DNA of 64,000 nt from Phylloscopus collybita. Its lineage: Eukaryota > Chordata > Aves > Passeriformes > Phylloscopidae. The stretch lies in contig JAJNNQ010000010.1 of the NCBI GenBank assembly GCA_027886175.1, forward strand, positions 3,821,001-3,885,000, written 5' to 3'. Numbering within the stretch: the first letter of the stretch is position 1; each line of letters begins with the position of its first letter. Shown here piece by piece: positions 36,780-49,466 of the stretch. Under the pieces are notes generated by a model that searched no databases, had not been told where the DNA came from, and saw only the letters and a list, made by a program, of their open reading frames with translations. Made by a program: the position numbers and the translations under genes.

Positions 36780-37400
36780 TTCCAGGCTAATGTGTGTTGT
36801 AGATCATTAGCCGAATGCATTGTCTAATGGGCATAAATGAGAGCCTCCGTTTTGAAGTTCCTCTTTCATCTGCAGTCAAACTTTGAGTTTGATCCAATCT
36901 ATAAAGATAAATCTAGGGATTAATCTGGAGGTTTAAATGGTTTAGCCAAAGGTTGGTCCAGCTTTATAATAATGACAGCTGATTTGTGTTACTTTCCACT
37001 GAGATTTCTCTTTTTTTCTTTTTTTTTTTGGATGACCCCCCTACATATTGCATCTTGCAATTAGGCTGTTGACAACTCTATTATGCTGACAGCAGAGGTA
37101 GAGCTACGTGGGGAATTATACAGCATGTTGTGCTGTAAATGTTACTCACAGATGTCTTAAGAGACCGCAGCTTGTCCCATGTGTTCCTATCTCTGCTGCA
37201 GCACATCTCGAGTTGCAGTTGTTCCAGCCAGAATTGGTGGCATGCTGAGCCTAATGCAACTCTTACCAACAACTTTCCGAGATTAGGAGCCTGTCAGGAT
37301 GATGTCAATGGAGGTTTAAGAAGTGCTTTCTGAAGTTGCTCTGAGTTAATAATTAATGGGTTGATTATTTTACTCCCTTTGATAGTTCTTTTATATTTGG
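36780..37400. other. Conserved-element-like segment
   Basis: Rich in homeodomain-type sites. GGATTAATCT (36917-36926) holds opposed K50-homeodomain half-sites (OTX/PITX type). TGACAGCTG (36973-36981) overlaps a MEIS/TGIF-type TGACAG with an E-box CAGCTG. Near 37348-37375 the run TTAATAATTAATGGG continues into TTGATTATTTTA. Except for a T-rich run near 37010-37030 there is little simple repeat, and no coding frame. Enhancer-like by content; conservation not visible here. Confidence 0.33.
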
Positions 37401-40400
37401 ATGCAGCTGGCTGGAAATAACCACAAAGGGAAACTGATTTTATTTGCCATTAATTTTGACTTGACTTAGCAAATTATGCTGTGTCCCACCATCACATCTT
37501 TGCAAATCTGGCTGTGCTATAATGTGAAGATGAAATCTTTGATTAACAAAACAGATTAATCAGTTTCTAGAGTGTTTTGGGGTAAAGATGCATGTACATA
37601 CATCTCCTCCCAAGCAGTTTTCCAGTACATGCTTAGAGATGTGTTAAGTGCTGAAAGCTGTCGAGCAATCAGAATGTTTTTGATGTAAGCTGCATCTTCC
37701 TCTTGTAGGAATAAATGTTTTGCCAACTAAAGCAGAAACGTTTTGTGTGCACAAGGTGAAGATTTGGCAGTGTATACTGGATAATACAAGTTTAGGGCTC
37801 AAACCTTGTATTTTACACTCAAAAAATCAGCTTTACAAGTGAAACTAATCCAAGCTGATTTCCAATATTACTTTTTTTGCTACGATAATGCCCACAGATG
37901 CTAAATGCTGCCTAGATATATGCCAAGACTATGCCCTACCTTAAATAATTGCTATTTTACATTGATTTATTTTCCAGTACTTGAAATATGTGCATATGTA
38001 TCCTACCTACGCATTCCAACTCTGGCACAAGAGCAAATTCACACATATATGACCTTACTTTCCTTACAAGGAAAAATGCTGGAAGATTCAGCCCTTTATG
38101 AGATCTCTGTACTGCCACAAAAATGTAGTTAATTTACTTTGCAAAGCACTTTTGTCAGACTGACCTAGTCTATTAAAATTACTCCATAAAAGAAATTAGG
38201 GAAACTGAACCAGAAGGAGAAAAAAATGCCTCATTCTGGGTATTCAGAGATTTTGTCACTGAATATTTCCATCTACAAATTATAAGTAATAGATTAAACT
38301 TATACCCTTAAATTAAAACCAACATTTTTACAGTTCAGGTAAGAAAAGAAATCTATGCAAGAAATGCATTCAAATGCATTTGTGCTATTATAAGAGAAAA
38401 CTAATAGTTAAGCATATTTTGTAATTACTGACAAATTAAGAATCAAAGCGAAATGTAGTAGTTAACTAAGAGGTCTGTTACTCTCCTGGGTGACCTACCC
38501 AGTGTAAATGAAATCCTATTGAGACAGAACACCTTACTACCCAGACAATGAACAAGCAAGTTTACTGTATTGATTTTTAGAGAACACAAACCTCTAAGTG
38601 GCCTGACTAGACCATACTACCAATTTTCCAGCTATTGGATATTTGCCATTCTGTGAAGTAAGTTTGGAGCTCCTAACAAGCACATACTACAAACTTTTGC
38701 AGTGAGATCAAGAAATGAAAATAGAAACTGTTGCCATCTCCGAGGACACTGCAGTAAGATCCTGTAGATGCAATAAATCTACATTTTGGTCCCCAGTTTG
38801 TAATGCAGTGTGTGGATTCAGCCACAGAAATTGGTATCACCTGTTAGCAACTCTGAAAAACTTCAGTACCAGCAGAGATCTGACTCCCCCCTACCACCAG
38901 TGCACATCTCAAACACATTGGAGTGTTTGAACATATTTGTGAACTATGAAGGACACCCTTAAGAGCTAAGAGAAGCTTGACCATCGTGTCACAGTTCTCA
39001 CTGATCATCTGTAATTGAAAAGAGCTTTTACTCTCTCCCTGCCTTTCCAACTCCAGCTTAAAAATTGTTTTTAAAAGTTGACAGGCATCAGCAGGGAAGC
39101 TGAAGGAACAGCGAGGTTTTTAGGTTTGTGGGGTTTTTTCTTTTTATTATACATCCGTACCTGTTTAGACAGATTAAGTCAGGCAAAGATGCTGTTTCAG
39201 TCACCCTGAGAATGTGATTATTATTTGAGCTGGACTTGATATTTATCAGTAATGTGCAAGTAGGACAAACTTGCTGAATCTTTGTGAGGGAACTGTAAGA
39301 GTTTTTTTAAACTTAATAACAAATACATACTTCTGTTTGGTTTTATATATATAGATGCATATTTTTTATCAATAAAGCACAAATACATTGAACTGCATTC
39401 AAGCATAAGTCGTTATCCCCTGCATTTTCTCTCCCATTTAGAAAAGGACAAAGATAACAGGGAATTGTAAGGATTTTTGTTAACGTGCACTCTATAAAAC
39501 TATCTGATTGAAACAGTATATTCTCCTGAGAAACTTTAAATCTGGTGTTCTGGAAAGCACTCAAATTTTAAGATAACTACAGATAACTGATTTTGAAAGG
39601 CAGCATTATGAAAGCAGAGCTTATAATATTTCAGTGTCCACCGCTGGACCTCACAGCAGCAACTTCTCCCTGACTTGTTACCACTTTAAAATTGAAGTTT
39701 GACATTAAGGGAATGCTGTGGTGTTTAGTTTGCCATAATGTTAAATTTTAGCTCAGTGTTGTGTTTTTAAATGCAGAGAAAAATTACTGAAGAAGTATTT
39801 CTGAACAAATAACTCCATCAGTTCCAAATGCCTGCAGAAAAAGCACGCATTGAGGGTGTCCATACCTGCGCTTCAGACTTACCCAGTCTAAATAACAAAT
39901 ATTTTGTGCAAATTTTAAGGTGATCTATTTTTAAACTGCAAATAAACATTTCAGATAAATGCATGGCTCACAAAGCACATAACTAAATACAGGACTTTTC
40001 TAGTGTTTTTTCTAAGAACATAAAATATCCCCAACAGCAAAATATTTTAAATTATTTAAATAAGTAACCACTTAAAAACAAATAGCCATGTCCTAGGTAC
40101 AAAATTCTGATCCTCAGTTGCACATAGAAAATATTTGGTTTCTAAGATGAGCAAATATCTTGACAAGTGATTTTATATAGAAAAAATAAAAAAAAAGACA
40201 AAGGAATATTTCCTGCTGTGTTAACTCTGTTTCACTGATGTGGCTAAATAGATTTTTAGCATTCACCACTTCTTAAAGGTACATATAACCAGGGTGATGA
40301 CAAGATATCTGTGTCACGGCAAATTGGGAAATAATTATTCTGTTCTTTGATTTATGACATCAGTTATAAAGTATCTAACTCGAACTGGGCACTGCAACCC
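37401..40400. other. Noncoding, no gene seen
   Basis: AT-rich unique DNA without gene or transposon. It includes a perfect 8-bp inverted repeat with a 6-bp spacer at 38909-38930, and a T/G-rich tract near 39115-39150. Frames stay below 76 codons. Confidence 0.65.
38909..38930. repeat. Perfect inverted repeat around ATTGG
   Basis: TCAAACAC (38909-38916) and GTGTTTGA (38923-38930) are exact reverse complements separated by ATTGGA. The arms contain TGTTTG-type forkhead-like cores facing each other, and the spacer contains an inverted CCAAT (ATTGG). A 22-bp palindromic binding site is possible; function unknown. Confidence 0.6.
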
Positions 40401-41060
40401 AAGCACACATGAATTCCTCTGCTGATGTTATTTGTCTCAGTCTATTCATTTTGAGTTTAATTACTCGCGGGCGTAAAGACAAACAAAATTTGGACCTCAG
40501 CTCACCACTTTACCCTTAAATCTTTATTAGCCTCTGTCTAAAAGGCTTTACCTGTGTAGCAAAGGAAAGGAGCAAATCACACAGTTGCTGCAGTGTAATT
40601 GTTTTAGAGGTTTGGAGCTTGGAATAAAAGCTGCGTTAATAACTGCACAGCTGAAAGCTTCGCTTGCTGTAGCGCCCAGACGCTTGTTTGCATTTGATGA
40701 AAATTATTAATACTAACACCAAAATGGTTTGGAAACCATTTATATGGAATACACACCTACCTCTTTGGTTAAAATCAGTGATCCATTAAGGCTTTTCTTG
40801 CTTTTTTCCAAGCTGTGAGCATACTGCGTATTTAAGTGTGTGTAAGAGGGAAGGTGGGGGGTAGGTTTAGCTGAATAAAAGATTGCTTGATATCTTGAAG
40901 TCCTTTGAAGAGTTTTATAGGCTTATAAAGCCCAGTGTGAATGAATGACATTTTTCCCCTCTTTACTTTTTACATATGGAAGTTTGTTAACCTGCGTTTC
41001 AATTAGGGAATAATTATTAATTATACTAATTACAGGTTTAATGAAAACCACATACTTTGC
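40401..41060. other. Conserved-element-like segment
   Basis: Contains TAATTA (40458-40463) next to a CpG cluster (ACTCGCGGGCG), GTTTGCATTTGATG near 40686-40699, ATTATTAATAC, and TAATTATACTAATTACAGG near 41018-41036. Homopolymers are scarce until A26 at 41061-41086. No frame of note. The content suits a developmental enhancer but remains inference. Confidence 0.32.
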
Positions 41061-41086
41061 AAAAAAAAAAAAAAAAAAAAAAAAAA
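41061..41086. repeat. Poly-A tract (A26)
   Basis: Uninterrupted run of 26 A at the right edge of the conserved-element-like segment. Confidence 0.9.
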
Positions 41087-42178
41087 GTTAAGCTTTGGGC
41101 TGAAATTGTAGCTGCAGACAGTGATGCTCCAATAAAGGCTGAAGCAACACTTTCATGTGGAGGGTTTTACATAAATGTATACATTTCTTTAACAAAACGC
41201 TAAACCACTAAAGCAGCCTTTTATAGGAAAAACACACTAAGAACATACATCCAATAAATTATTTCAGGCAATCCTGGGCTTTTTTCACCAAGAGTAGTAA
41301 CCATTTACTTTGTTTTAAAACTAAAACTCCACTGGATTCATTACAATCCTAATAAAAAATAAAAAAATAAAAAAAACAAACCCAAGCTGTCTTATTTGCT
41401 TATTTAACTATCTACACAAAAAAAAAAAAAATAAAATCAAGAGCAAATTGCAAGTTACCAAGTGTTAGAAATTATAATAATTTATTCTGATTAAAAAAAA
41501 GCATTGCCTACATTATTTACACTCACAACCATACAGTTACACTAAAAAGCTAGAAAACTTAGCTCTAATGCTATAATTTTGTCCTGAGCAACCCCCCTTA
41601 ATTATATTTCTCCTGACAATCTTTAAATTCCAAGCAGAAGAATCCTTAAAATGAAACCTTTCTATTTTTGAATGTCATTTTTTTTTTTAATATGCTCTGT
41701 CCATTATGCTCTCAAATAAACTTTTCAAAATCTTCTTACCCTAGATATTGCTTCTCCCTGGGAAAAAACACCCTCAATGTTTTAAGAAATGTACATGAAT
41801 TAGAAGCTGGCTATTTACATTTTTTTTTGCAAATACACAAAGTAACAAAACCTGTCACTTACTAGAAATCAGTAAGATTTTAATCTAGTGTCATTTTTTA
41901 ACTAAGGACAGAAAGTAGCATGACAGAAGATCTTTATTTTAGAAGCTTAAACTGTCATTATTGCTCATTCCCTTTTACGTAGCTTATTGAATTTTCAGGT
42001 GATTTCAAAATATAAAATAATAAAGATATAAAACCACTGTTGCTATTGAAAAAAAACCTCTGCCTAATTTTTGCTGATTTTCACACCAGTTTTCCGTTGT
42101 CTCCTGCATTCAGTTAAGCAAGTGTTTTAAAGCGCTGAAAACTGTTTCCATCCCTTTATTACACAGCAACTGAGACAT

Positions 42179-42189
42179 ATTTGCATAAT
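42179..42189 (+). promoter_or_regulatory. Extended POU-type octamer
   Basis: ATTTGCATAAT combines the perfect octamer ATTTGCAT with the AAT extension favoured by class III POU factors. It lies beside AATAATTATG and, 70 bp further on, TTTAAGTGGAAAG (NKX2-like TTAAGTGG). Binding is inferred from motif only. Confidence 0.35.
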
Positions 42190-43463
42190 GAAAAATAATT
42201 ATGTAGATAATATCAATAAGTGTGATTAAAATCATCTATTTGTGGGGGTTTAAGTGGAAAGATGTAACTAATATTTATAAATTACCATTGTAAAATTAAT
42301 AATGTTAAACATTTTTTTAAAAAATAGCATGCAAAGCAGAAAGCAATTGTTTTATTTTAAACCTCCTTTTATAATATTGTTGTTGCATTTTCCACAATTA
42401 ACTGGAAACTTAATCCATCAAAAGTACATACAATTAAATCAACTATACAGAGATGAAATTACTTTTCATATTTCTCTTCCCATGCAGAGACAGAATTCCA
42501 AAATTAAAGTAAATTAACTAGGTTATTGAAATCCACTTGCAATCCTGATTTTAGACTTAAACAATATTTTAGCAAATACTTAAACAGACAATTACTGTTT
42601 ATATGGGAAACAGAAAACTGTCTGCAGTTTTAGATGAACACAATTCACTAATATTGACAAGTAAATAACTGGAGCTGGAATCATACTTAATTACTGTAGT
42701 CAACAACATTCATTATTGAAGGCAGCATACAGCTTATATTAAAGTATAACAGTATATATTTACATATTTGTTATTTGCCCATTTTTCCTAATAAGATAAA
42801 TTAGAAAAGATGAAAAATGTATAGGATGTTTAATATGCCAGTACTAGAAAGTGCAAGTATTCATCAGTTTGGCAAACTGAGATGCAAAAATCCTTTCCAA
42901 CAAAACACAAATATTCATTAGGTCTCTGTCCTGCAATCTGACCAAAATCTTTCTAAAAGTGCCCCTGAATTCAGCAGGGCTCAGACCAAGATCCTCAACA
43001 GACTCACAGAATTTCTTTCCTTTGATTTGAGCTGCTCTCAAACTGAAGAACTACTGCAGCTTGACTTTTGGCCACAATTACTTGAATTTTCAGACAGCAG
43101 CTTCATTTTTTTCTTTTATAATCTATTTTAGGATTAATAATAATAATTTCTATTACTGCCTGAGCATCACTGACATTAAACAGCATGAGAAGATGTGCCT
43201 GTTCCCAGGGTTAGAGTCCTACTTTTCATTGTGCATTAAAGCTCTGTAGGGAGCAATCTCTGGGAGGCTGCCCTTACAGAAACACCCTTTTGAGCAGTTT
43301 TGGGCACACTGTGGCTTCTTTCCCTCTTGTCTCTCTGCAGAAATATTAGTGCTCAGGGAGCTTTCCCCAAATACACATCAGCCTGCACAGAGAGGTCCCT
43401 GCTGGCTTTAGCCCAGGGTGCAACTCCCTCCTACTCAACAGCAGCACAGAAATAGTTGCAGCC

Positions 43464-43467
43464 CAAA

Positions 43468-43499
<32 letters not shown>

Positions 43500-43522
43500 C
43501 CCCACAAAATAAACCACAAAAT
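43464..43522. repeat. A-rich (AAAC)n tract
   Basis: AAAACAAAAC and AAACAAAC units followed by A8, CCCC and more A/C sequence. Confidence 0.88.
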
Positions 43523-45780
43523 GTGACAGGTCTGGACAAGCAGCTGGTGCACACATCACACCAGGGCTGTGACATGCAGTAGCTCTCAGGGCAGCAAGGC
43601 AGACTACAATAAAAGCAGACAGCTGAAAAACAGCCAGCAGCAACTTTGGGCATGGACCTGTCAAAGATTTGCTCGCTGAGGCTCCTTGGTGAGTCTCAGA
43701 AATGTTGTGGCTTCTGTGTTGGGGGCTCTGCAAAACCTCCTGTGAGCGTTAGGAAGTGCAGAGGACCCACAAAGTGTCCAATGGCACAGTGGAACAAAGC
43801 AGTCATGTTTTCTTACAAAATGTCACTTTACATGCCAGAGGAAAGAAGAAATGGCCCAAGTCTCCAGAAAACACTGCACACCTCCAGTTTCCACTTCAGG
43901 CCCTTTAACAGCTTTCAAACCCTTTTTGACATCGAGCCTGTTTTATAGCAATTCCCAGGAAATTCAGACTGCACTTCTAACAGAGAAAACACTTCTAGAT
44001 CCTCTGAGTGATAAGTCTAATGTATCACTCAGACCTGGGCAAAAAGGCTTGAACAGCCCTAAATTCTACCTGCCTAAGCAAGGATCTCCTTCCCATCTTA
44101 GCAAAGAGCACTGCAAAGGGAAACGACGATAGAGACGCTGCTCAGAGCACACCAAAAGCAAAGCAACTGTGGCCTCACTGGCTGCCTTCAGGTTTGGGAG
44201 GTAGATTTTTCCTTTCCAATTGCCTTACGTGAATAATGTGGATTTTACCACACAAGGGGAACTGACAGTGATCAATATATCCAAATTATTGTATTAATAA
44301 CGCAACAATTCACAACCACTGCCGGCTGGAGAAGAAACACAACAGAAGCAGGACACACCAAGGCTTATTTAAGCCCTGCACTTCTCTGTGTTCAGGCATA
44401 ACTCCTCTGAAATCAATGGGAATTTGCTTGAGTAAGGATGATAACCCTGGAGTTAAAATATCCATTGCTTCACTACAGACCATTTCAAGGACTAGGTCTG
44501 ATTACTCGTCCTCAGCAATGGGAAAAGCTATGCTCTCACATTTCAAATTCAGGGGTGGGCTGAGAGGGCTGCCAAGTCTCCTCCAGCATCATGGCACCTC
44601 ATTGTTAATAGTCTTCAGAAGCCCCTTATTTCCATTTACATGAGTTCATTAGGATTACACAGGTGACTGATGTTCTATGCTAAGTGTCTCCGTGATTGCA
44701 CAAAGTGCCATATTAACAAAAATCAAAATAAAAATGGTTTGTCAAACACCACACAAAATGCTGCCGAGCGCTTCACGGGCAACTGTTTTAGCCTCCATAT
44801 GCCTGCACACTATGAGTCAATCTCTAATTACATGATCATATAGAAAACTCCAGCCTCAATGGCAGGGGCTCTGCAACATTACAAGCAACAAAACCCAAGG
44901 GAAGAGCACACTGGGCTGCTGCTTCCCACTGCTTCCACACAACTAACGCTGCACCAGCACCTCCCTGATCTCAATTCTGGTTATTCTCAAGTTTCCACTA
45001 GAAGAGTGGCTTTGTTTCAAGAGTTCAGAATGCAAAAGCAGCTAAAAAATTATCTTTACATCACTAAAACCCAACTACCTTTGAATTTTGAGTCAGGCCC
45101 ATCCTGAACATTTTCTGGCTGTCCTTTCCCCTTTTCTCCCATCCACATGAGGTACATGAAGTCTGCCTCTATAAACAGTGTCCACTTGCAGTTCCTTCTA
45201 TAAACCCCACAACCGTCTAAAATCCAGAGACAAAATACTAAAGGAAAATGGTAATAGCAGTAGAAACCAGAAATATAAAGAGTAGAATAAAAATCTTGGG
45301 TTGGGTACCTGTCAGGGACATTTTTCTTGGCATTTCACAGCCCTGACAAGCAGCATGTGCCAAGACAGTCCCAGGGTGGAGTCGGGACCCCCAATCCCAG
45401 GAACAGAGCAGTCCCCGGGAGACCAAGGTCCCAGCAGGCAGAGGAGGCTCATCCCACCAGCAGCCTGTGACTACAACTCCCCAAAAAACTTCATGTCAGG
45501 CCTACAGGCCCTTTCCCTTCCCTCCTGGGACTCTTCAGGCCTGAAGCCTGCTGCCCTTTCCCCAAGGCAATGACCACAGCACCCCAGGTAACCAATTTCA
45601 CCAGGAAAACCGAGCAAAGTTAAAGCAGTCTATACATTGCACTCCATACACTTTATTTAGTGTTGAATGCACACAGAGCCAGGCAAAACACCGATTCAAC
45701 TGATTCATCCCTGATCCTAACTCATAAACCTAAATGCATCTTTTACTGCTAGAAGCAGTCCTACCTACTTCACCAAAATA

Positions 45781-45811
45781 AAAAAAAAAAAAAAAAAATA
45801 AAAAAAAAAAA
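45781..45811. repeat. Poly-A with a single T
   Basis: A18-T-A11; with the preceding AAAATA it forms a low-complexity run. Confidence 0.88.
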
Positions 45812-46069
45812 TCAGACAAATTAGGTCATATCACGCTTTAAACTTAAACTTGAAAAAAAATTACAATCTTTTTTTTTTTTCCTTCTGATTGATTCCCAAG
45901 TTGGGGTCTTTGAGAATTTTGCACACGAGGCACTTGTGTGGCAAGCAGTGTGAGCCTCAGGTGGATTTCTGGACAAGGGAATAATATAATATGCTGGAGT
46001 GTGCTCGGTGCCCTCTCCATGCACAATAGCCCTGAGTGGCAGCGCGTGGTAAGCGGATGAAGCAGGAAG

Positions 46070-46380
46070 ACGTGCATGATCTGATGAGCTTGGCTAAGCT
46101 GGGGGAGTCTCCTCTACTCTGCTAAATTAAAAACCTCCCTGCAATTTCAGTCCTAATCACCCCCTCTGATGCTGTAATTGATGATGGTCAGTTAACTCCT
46201 TCACTCCCGGGGCCGTTTATCACAACCCAGAGAGCTGTGCGCCAGCCAGTGCTTCGCGACTTAAATCGCTTCCATTTACTGGGGGTTTCTGGAAATGTTA
46301 GGGATTTGTAAGTGATATGAAGAATATGGGAAGTTGCAGCATAAATATTTTTCATGGCAGGCCTTTGGATACTTCAGATC
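46070..46380. other. Conserved-element-like segment
   Basis: Free of simple repeats. TAATTGATGATGG (46175-46187) resembles a HOX/PBX-type composite, and there is a small CpG group (CTCCCGGGGCCG, GTGCGCC, CTTCGCGAC, AATCGC) at 46205-46270. No frame of note. Regulatory role inferred. Confidence 0.3.
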
Positions 46381-46860
46381 CATAATGCCCCGCTCCCAAG
46401 TGGTACAAGCTGTCTTTAAGCCTGGTTTGTGGCACTGAGACATACATTGGCTTCTCTGCCACTCTCCTCCCTGTGGCTGGCACAGGCAAGGAGCCAGCAG
46501 CATTATTACACCCTTGCACCTCCCAGCTGGCAAAATGGCCCTTTGCAGCCTTTACCAGTTGGTGCAAGCTGCTCTAACTTGTGTTGAGAAACCAAACCAG
46601 AGAAGAAAGTCCTATTTGCATTTTCAGCCTGATTCCAGACACAGCCCCTGTATGCTCCACACACAGGCTCACTGTTGGCTCCTACACAATGTGCTCCAAA
46701 CTTAATAACGAAGGTGTGACTGGAGCTGTTAAAATGATCCTGGAGATAAATAATATCTTTCCATTCCCCCTCCTATTTATGGAAGTTTTTAGGAAATTGT
46801 CTGTATAGTGCATTGTTCTCTTGCAGAATTCTTTTAAGTCTGTTTCATGCCAAGAAGAGC

Positions 46861-46876
46861 GGGGGGGGGGGGGGGG
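46861..46876 (+). repeat. G16 homopolymer
   Basis: Sixteen consecutive G after AAGAGC. Poly-G of this length is far rarer than the A/T homopolymers around it and can fold as a G-quadruplex on the plus strand. Exact length may be affected by sequencing. Confidence 0.88.
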
Positions 46877-47465
46877 AATCTATAAGATGTGATATATGTT
46901 TATGCTCTGCTGAATAAGAGGCTTTGCAGCATTGGGAAATCTATAGCATGAATTATTCTAACTGATTTATAATAGATAGTGATGCCTTAAGGACTCTATT
47001 CTGACTATTGTGCTTTGATGACAGGGTTGATGTACTACCTGCACCGTGTTCTGTAACTAGAGCATCCAAAGCAGATGCCCATATACCTGCTTTAGAATTA
47101 CTGCCTATTACTGCACTTTAGAAAAGGGCAAGAAGCTTGCCCTTGTTATATTTTTAAGGTTATAATTTTTAAGGTTGTGTCTCAAAAGACTCAGAGCTCA
47201 ATACAACTGATATTTAATATAGTTCCAGGATCAACAGCCAGGCATCGACCCTAGATTTTTAAACTTCTTCCATATTAAAACGCCAGCAACTGCTGGAGTC
47301 TGCTCTTTGATTTCTGTTGTGTTGCTTTGCTTTCTTTTCTGCATGGGGAATAGGCTACACAGTCTGGATAGCATGAACCTGCTTAGTTTGCAACCCCCAG
47401 CACTGCAAGTCTGTGATTAGGAAACCAACTGGCTCAGGGGACACCTGGGTATCAAGACTTGAGCC

Positions 47466-47491
47466 AGCTCCAAGGAGGAGCTCCAAGGAGG
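47466..47491. repeat. 13-bp perfect tandem duplication
   Basis: AGCTCCAAGGAGG at 47466-47478 is repeated exactly at 47479-47491. A recent replication-slippage event is the simplest explanation. Confidence 0.9.
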
Positions 47492-49390
47492 CCAAGGCAG
47501 AAACCCCTCTTTGTGGCCCAACCAGCAGCAGTTCAAAGCTGCCTTCAGAAGATTTCAAGAATACTTTACCCAGTGATTAATGCCTGACTGGCAGTTGATG
47601 GGAAGAAAACGGGGTGAACTGATAGACCTTTCCAACCAAGGCATTCCTCGTTACCTGCCTGCAGAGGAGGACTGTTATTTTCTAGATACTTTGACAGATC
47701 AAAGCATTGATTCTAGACAGCCATTCCTACTCAGATCACTGACTCATTTTGTGAAGAGTGCAATATTCTCGTAACACTTCATCAATGACCAACATTAAAA
47801 AGAAGAAAAATACGACTTTTCACTTTTCTGGATGCATGAGGACAGAGTCTTGGCTGGTTTCCAGCAGCCTTTGGTCAAGTCCAACACTAAAGTAACTGAC
47901 GACATAGCAAGAGGCAAGAAAGTAGTTTTATTAGAGTCCATCTTGCTGCTGCTACATTGTGAAGAAATAATTTCTCAGGCCCTCAAAGTAACCACATCAT
48001 CCCTCTTCAAACAGTGCCTGCACTGACTAATGCAGCACAATACCAAAGTTCATATTAAATGAGGACACAACAATTCAGTCTCTAACACACAACAAAACAA
48101 CTGGCCCTGAAGTTCTTCCAGCACAACCAGGATCCACATGGCACTGAAAGGTGGAGTGTCTGCCAGCCAGTAAATGAATTTAATTAGGCACTGGAGTGGT
48201 GGTCTCATATGGCTAGAACTGTTGAATGTAGGTGTGTGTGTGCGCGTGCACTCTCGACACATTAGCACAACTCAGCCCAACTGCAAGAGAATCCATCGAT
48301 TTCTCCTGCAGCAATTAAGCCAAACAGAACACCCTGCCCAGGCCAATAGGACATCCACTGGACTTGGCTTGTGGGGAAACTACTGTAAGGTTGAATGGGA
48401 ACACACAGAAAGACACACCTGCAGGAAAACACCAGAGTTCCAGCTTCTGTATGACCTGGATACATGCATATATGACTACTATACGACTTAAATGCTTTCT
48501 TCACTTAGAAGGTATTAAAGACAGGAGAGAATTGAGCCTGGTAATGAAAAAAAATAAATTAAAGAGCATCTAAGAAAGACATCTGAAAATTAGGCTGTCC
48601 CTTTTACAGGGCAGATTTGATAGCTTTGCTCAGAGAAAAAGCATGAAAGGAAATGTGCCGAAGTCATTGAGGAAACTATTCCATTTACTGGGTCAGATAC
48701 CTACATGCAGCTGTGCTTCCATATCCAAATGACATGCAAACTGCTACAACTCCATGAAATGTGAAAGGCAATTTAGTCACTTCTTTTAATATGTGCTTTT
48801 CTGTATGTATCACTGGCGAGCTCTCTGCACCTATTCAGACGCCAGTACCAATACAGCCAACACCAGAACTGCTTCCTTCTGCAGCTTGGGGCAAGGGAGG
48901 CAAACCAAATTAATTGGCCAGTGGGGATTTCCCTTAGAGGAGCAGGCAATCTTAGGGAACACAGGGCTGACACCTTCCTCCATTCCCCTTTTGCAGCCTG
49001 TGACAGGATCAAGTCTCCAGGTGACAGGCAGGACACAGGGGCCACGTGGATACAACACTTCGTGCTACAGCTTCCAAGGACCAACACATGTCCTAAAACG
49101 ACAACTGGAAGCCACCATAATCTGGTGCAGCCCATCATCACACACCTCAGTTTTTCCCTCAAGAGTTTTATGAGACAGAGAGACAGCCCCATGTTATCTT
49201 TGACCTCATTCCCAGGCAGCACTTGGGGAGAACACCAAATGAGGGACTCTGTCTATTCTGCTGGCCTTTGCTGGCCTTCTATTCCCACTTTCTTATATTT
49301 AACAGTTTCATTGTAAATGAGTAAAGCATTAGAACATTAGCTTATATTGTACTGCAAAGCCTATTCCAGTAAACCTGTCAAAATTGGCAT

Positions 49391-49466
49391 CATTAATAAT
49401 AATACTTAGCACTTACATACTGCTTTACATTTTCAGAGCACCGTAGACATTAACTTAATTAACAAG
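49391..49466 (+). mobile_element. Ancient MIR/L2-like relic (internal part)
   Basis: 'ATTAATAATAATACTTAGC', 'ACTTACATACTGCTTTACAT', 'TTTCAGAGCACCGTAGACAT' and 'TAACTTAATTAA' follow the amniote repeat segment reading ATACTTAGCACTTATATAGCGCTTTACATCTTCAAAGCGCTTTACAAACATTAATTAA. In that family this part lies just upstream of the ATTATTATCCCCATTTTACAG tail seen at 22.8 kb. Divergence is high, so the exact family is uncertain. Confidence 0.5.

Larger units (their letters stand above)
41087..46069. other. Noncoding, no gene seen
   Basis: AT-rich left half (41.1-43.0 kb) and moderately GC-richer right half (43.2-45.6 kb), without recognisable gene or transposon. Short A-rich repeats occur at 41354-41376, 43464-43522 and 45781-45811. 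Frames around 43431-43948 reach 100 codons on both strands and lack domains. A POU-type site at 42179-42189 is listed separately. Confidence 0.63.
46381..49390. other. Noncoding, no gene seen
   Basis: Unique sequence with a G16 run (46861-46876) and a 13-bp tandem duplication (47466-47491). Frames of up to about 149 codons near 48773-49316 overlap on both strands without domains. No transposon recognised; 'GACCTTTCCAACC' near 47626 was considered as a CR1 remnant and not accepted. Confidence 0.62.

Noticed and set aside
47600..47660. 'GACCTTTCCAACC' as a CR1 3' end remnant
   Set aside because: Neither the upstream UTR landmarks nor the ATTCTATG terminus can be aligned.
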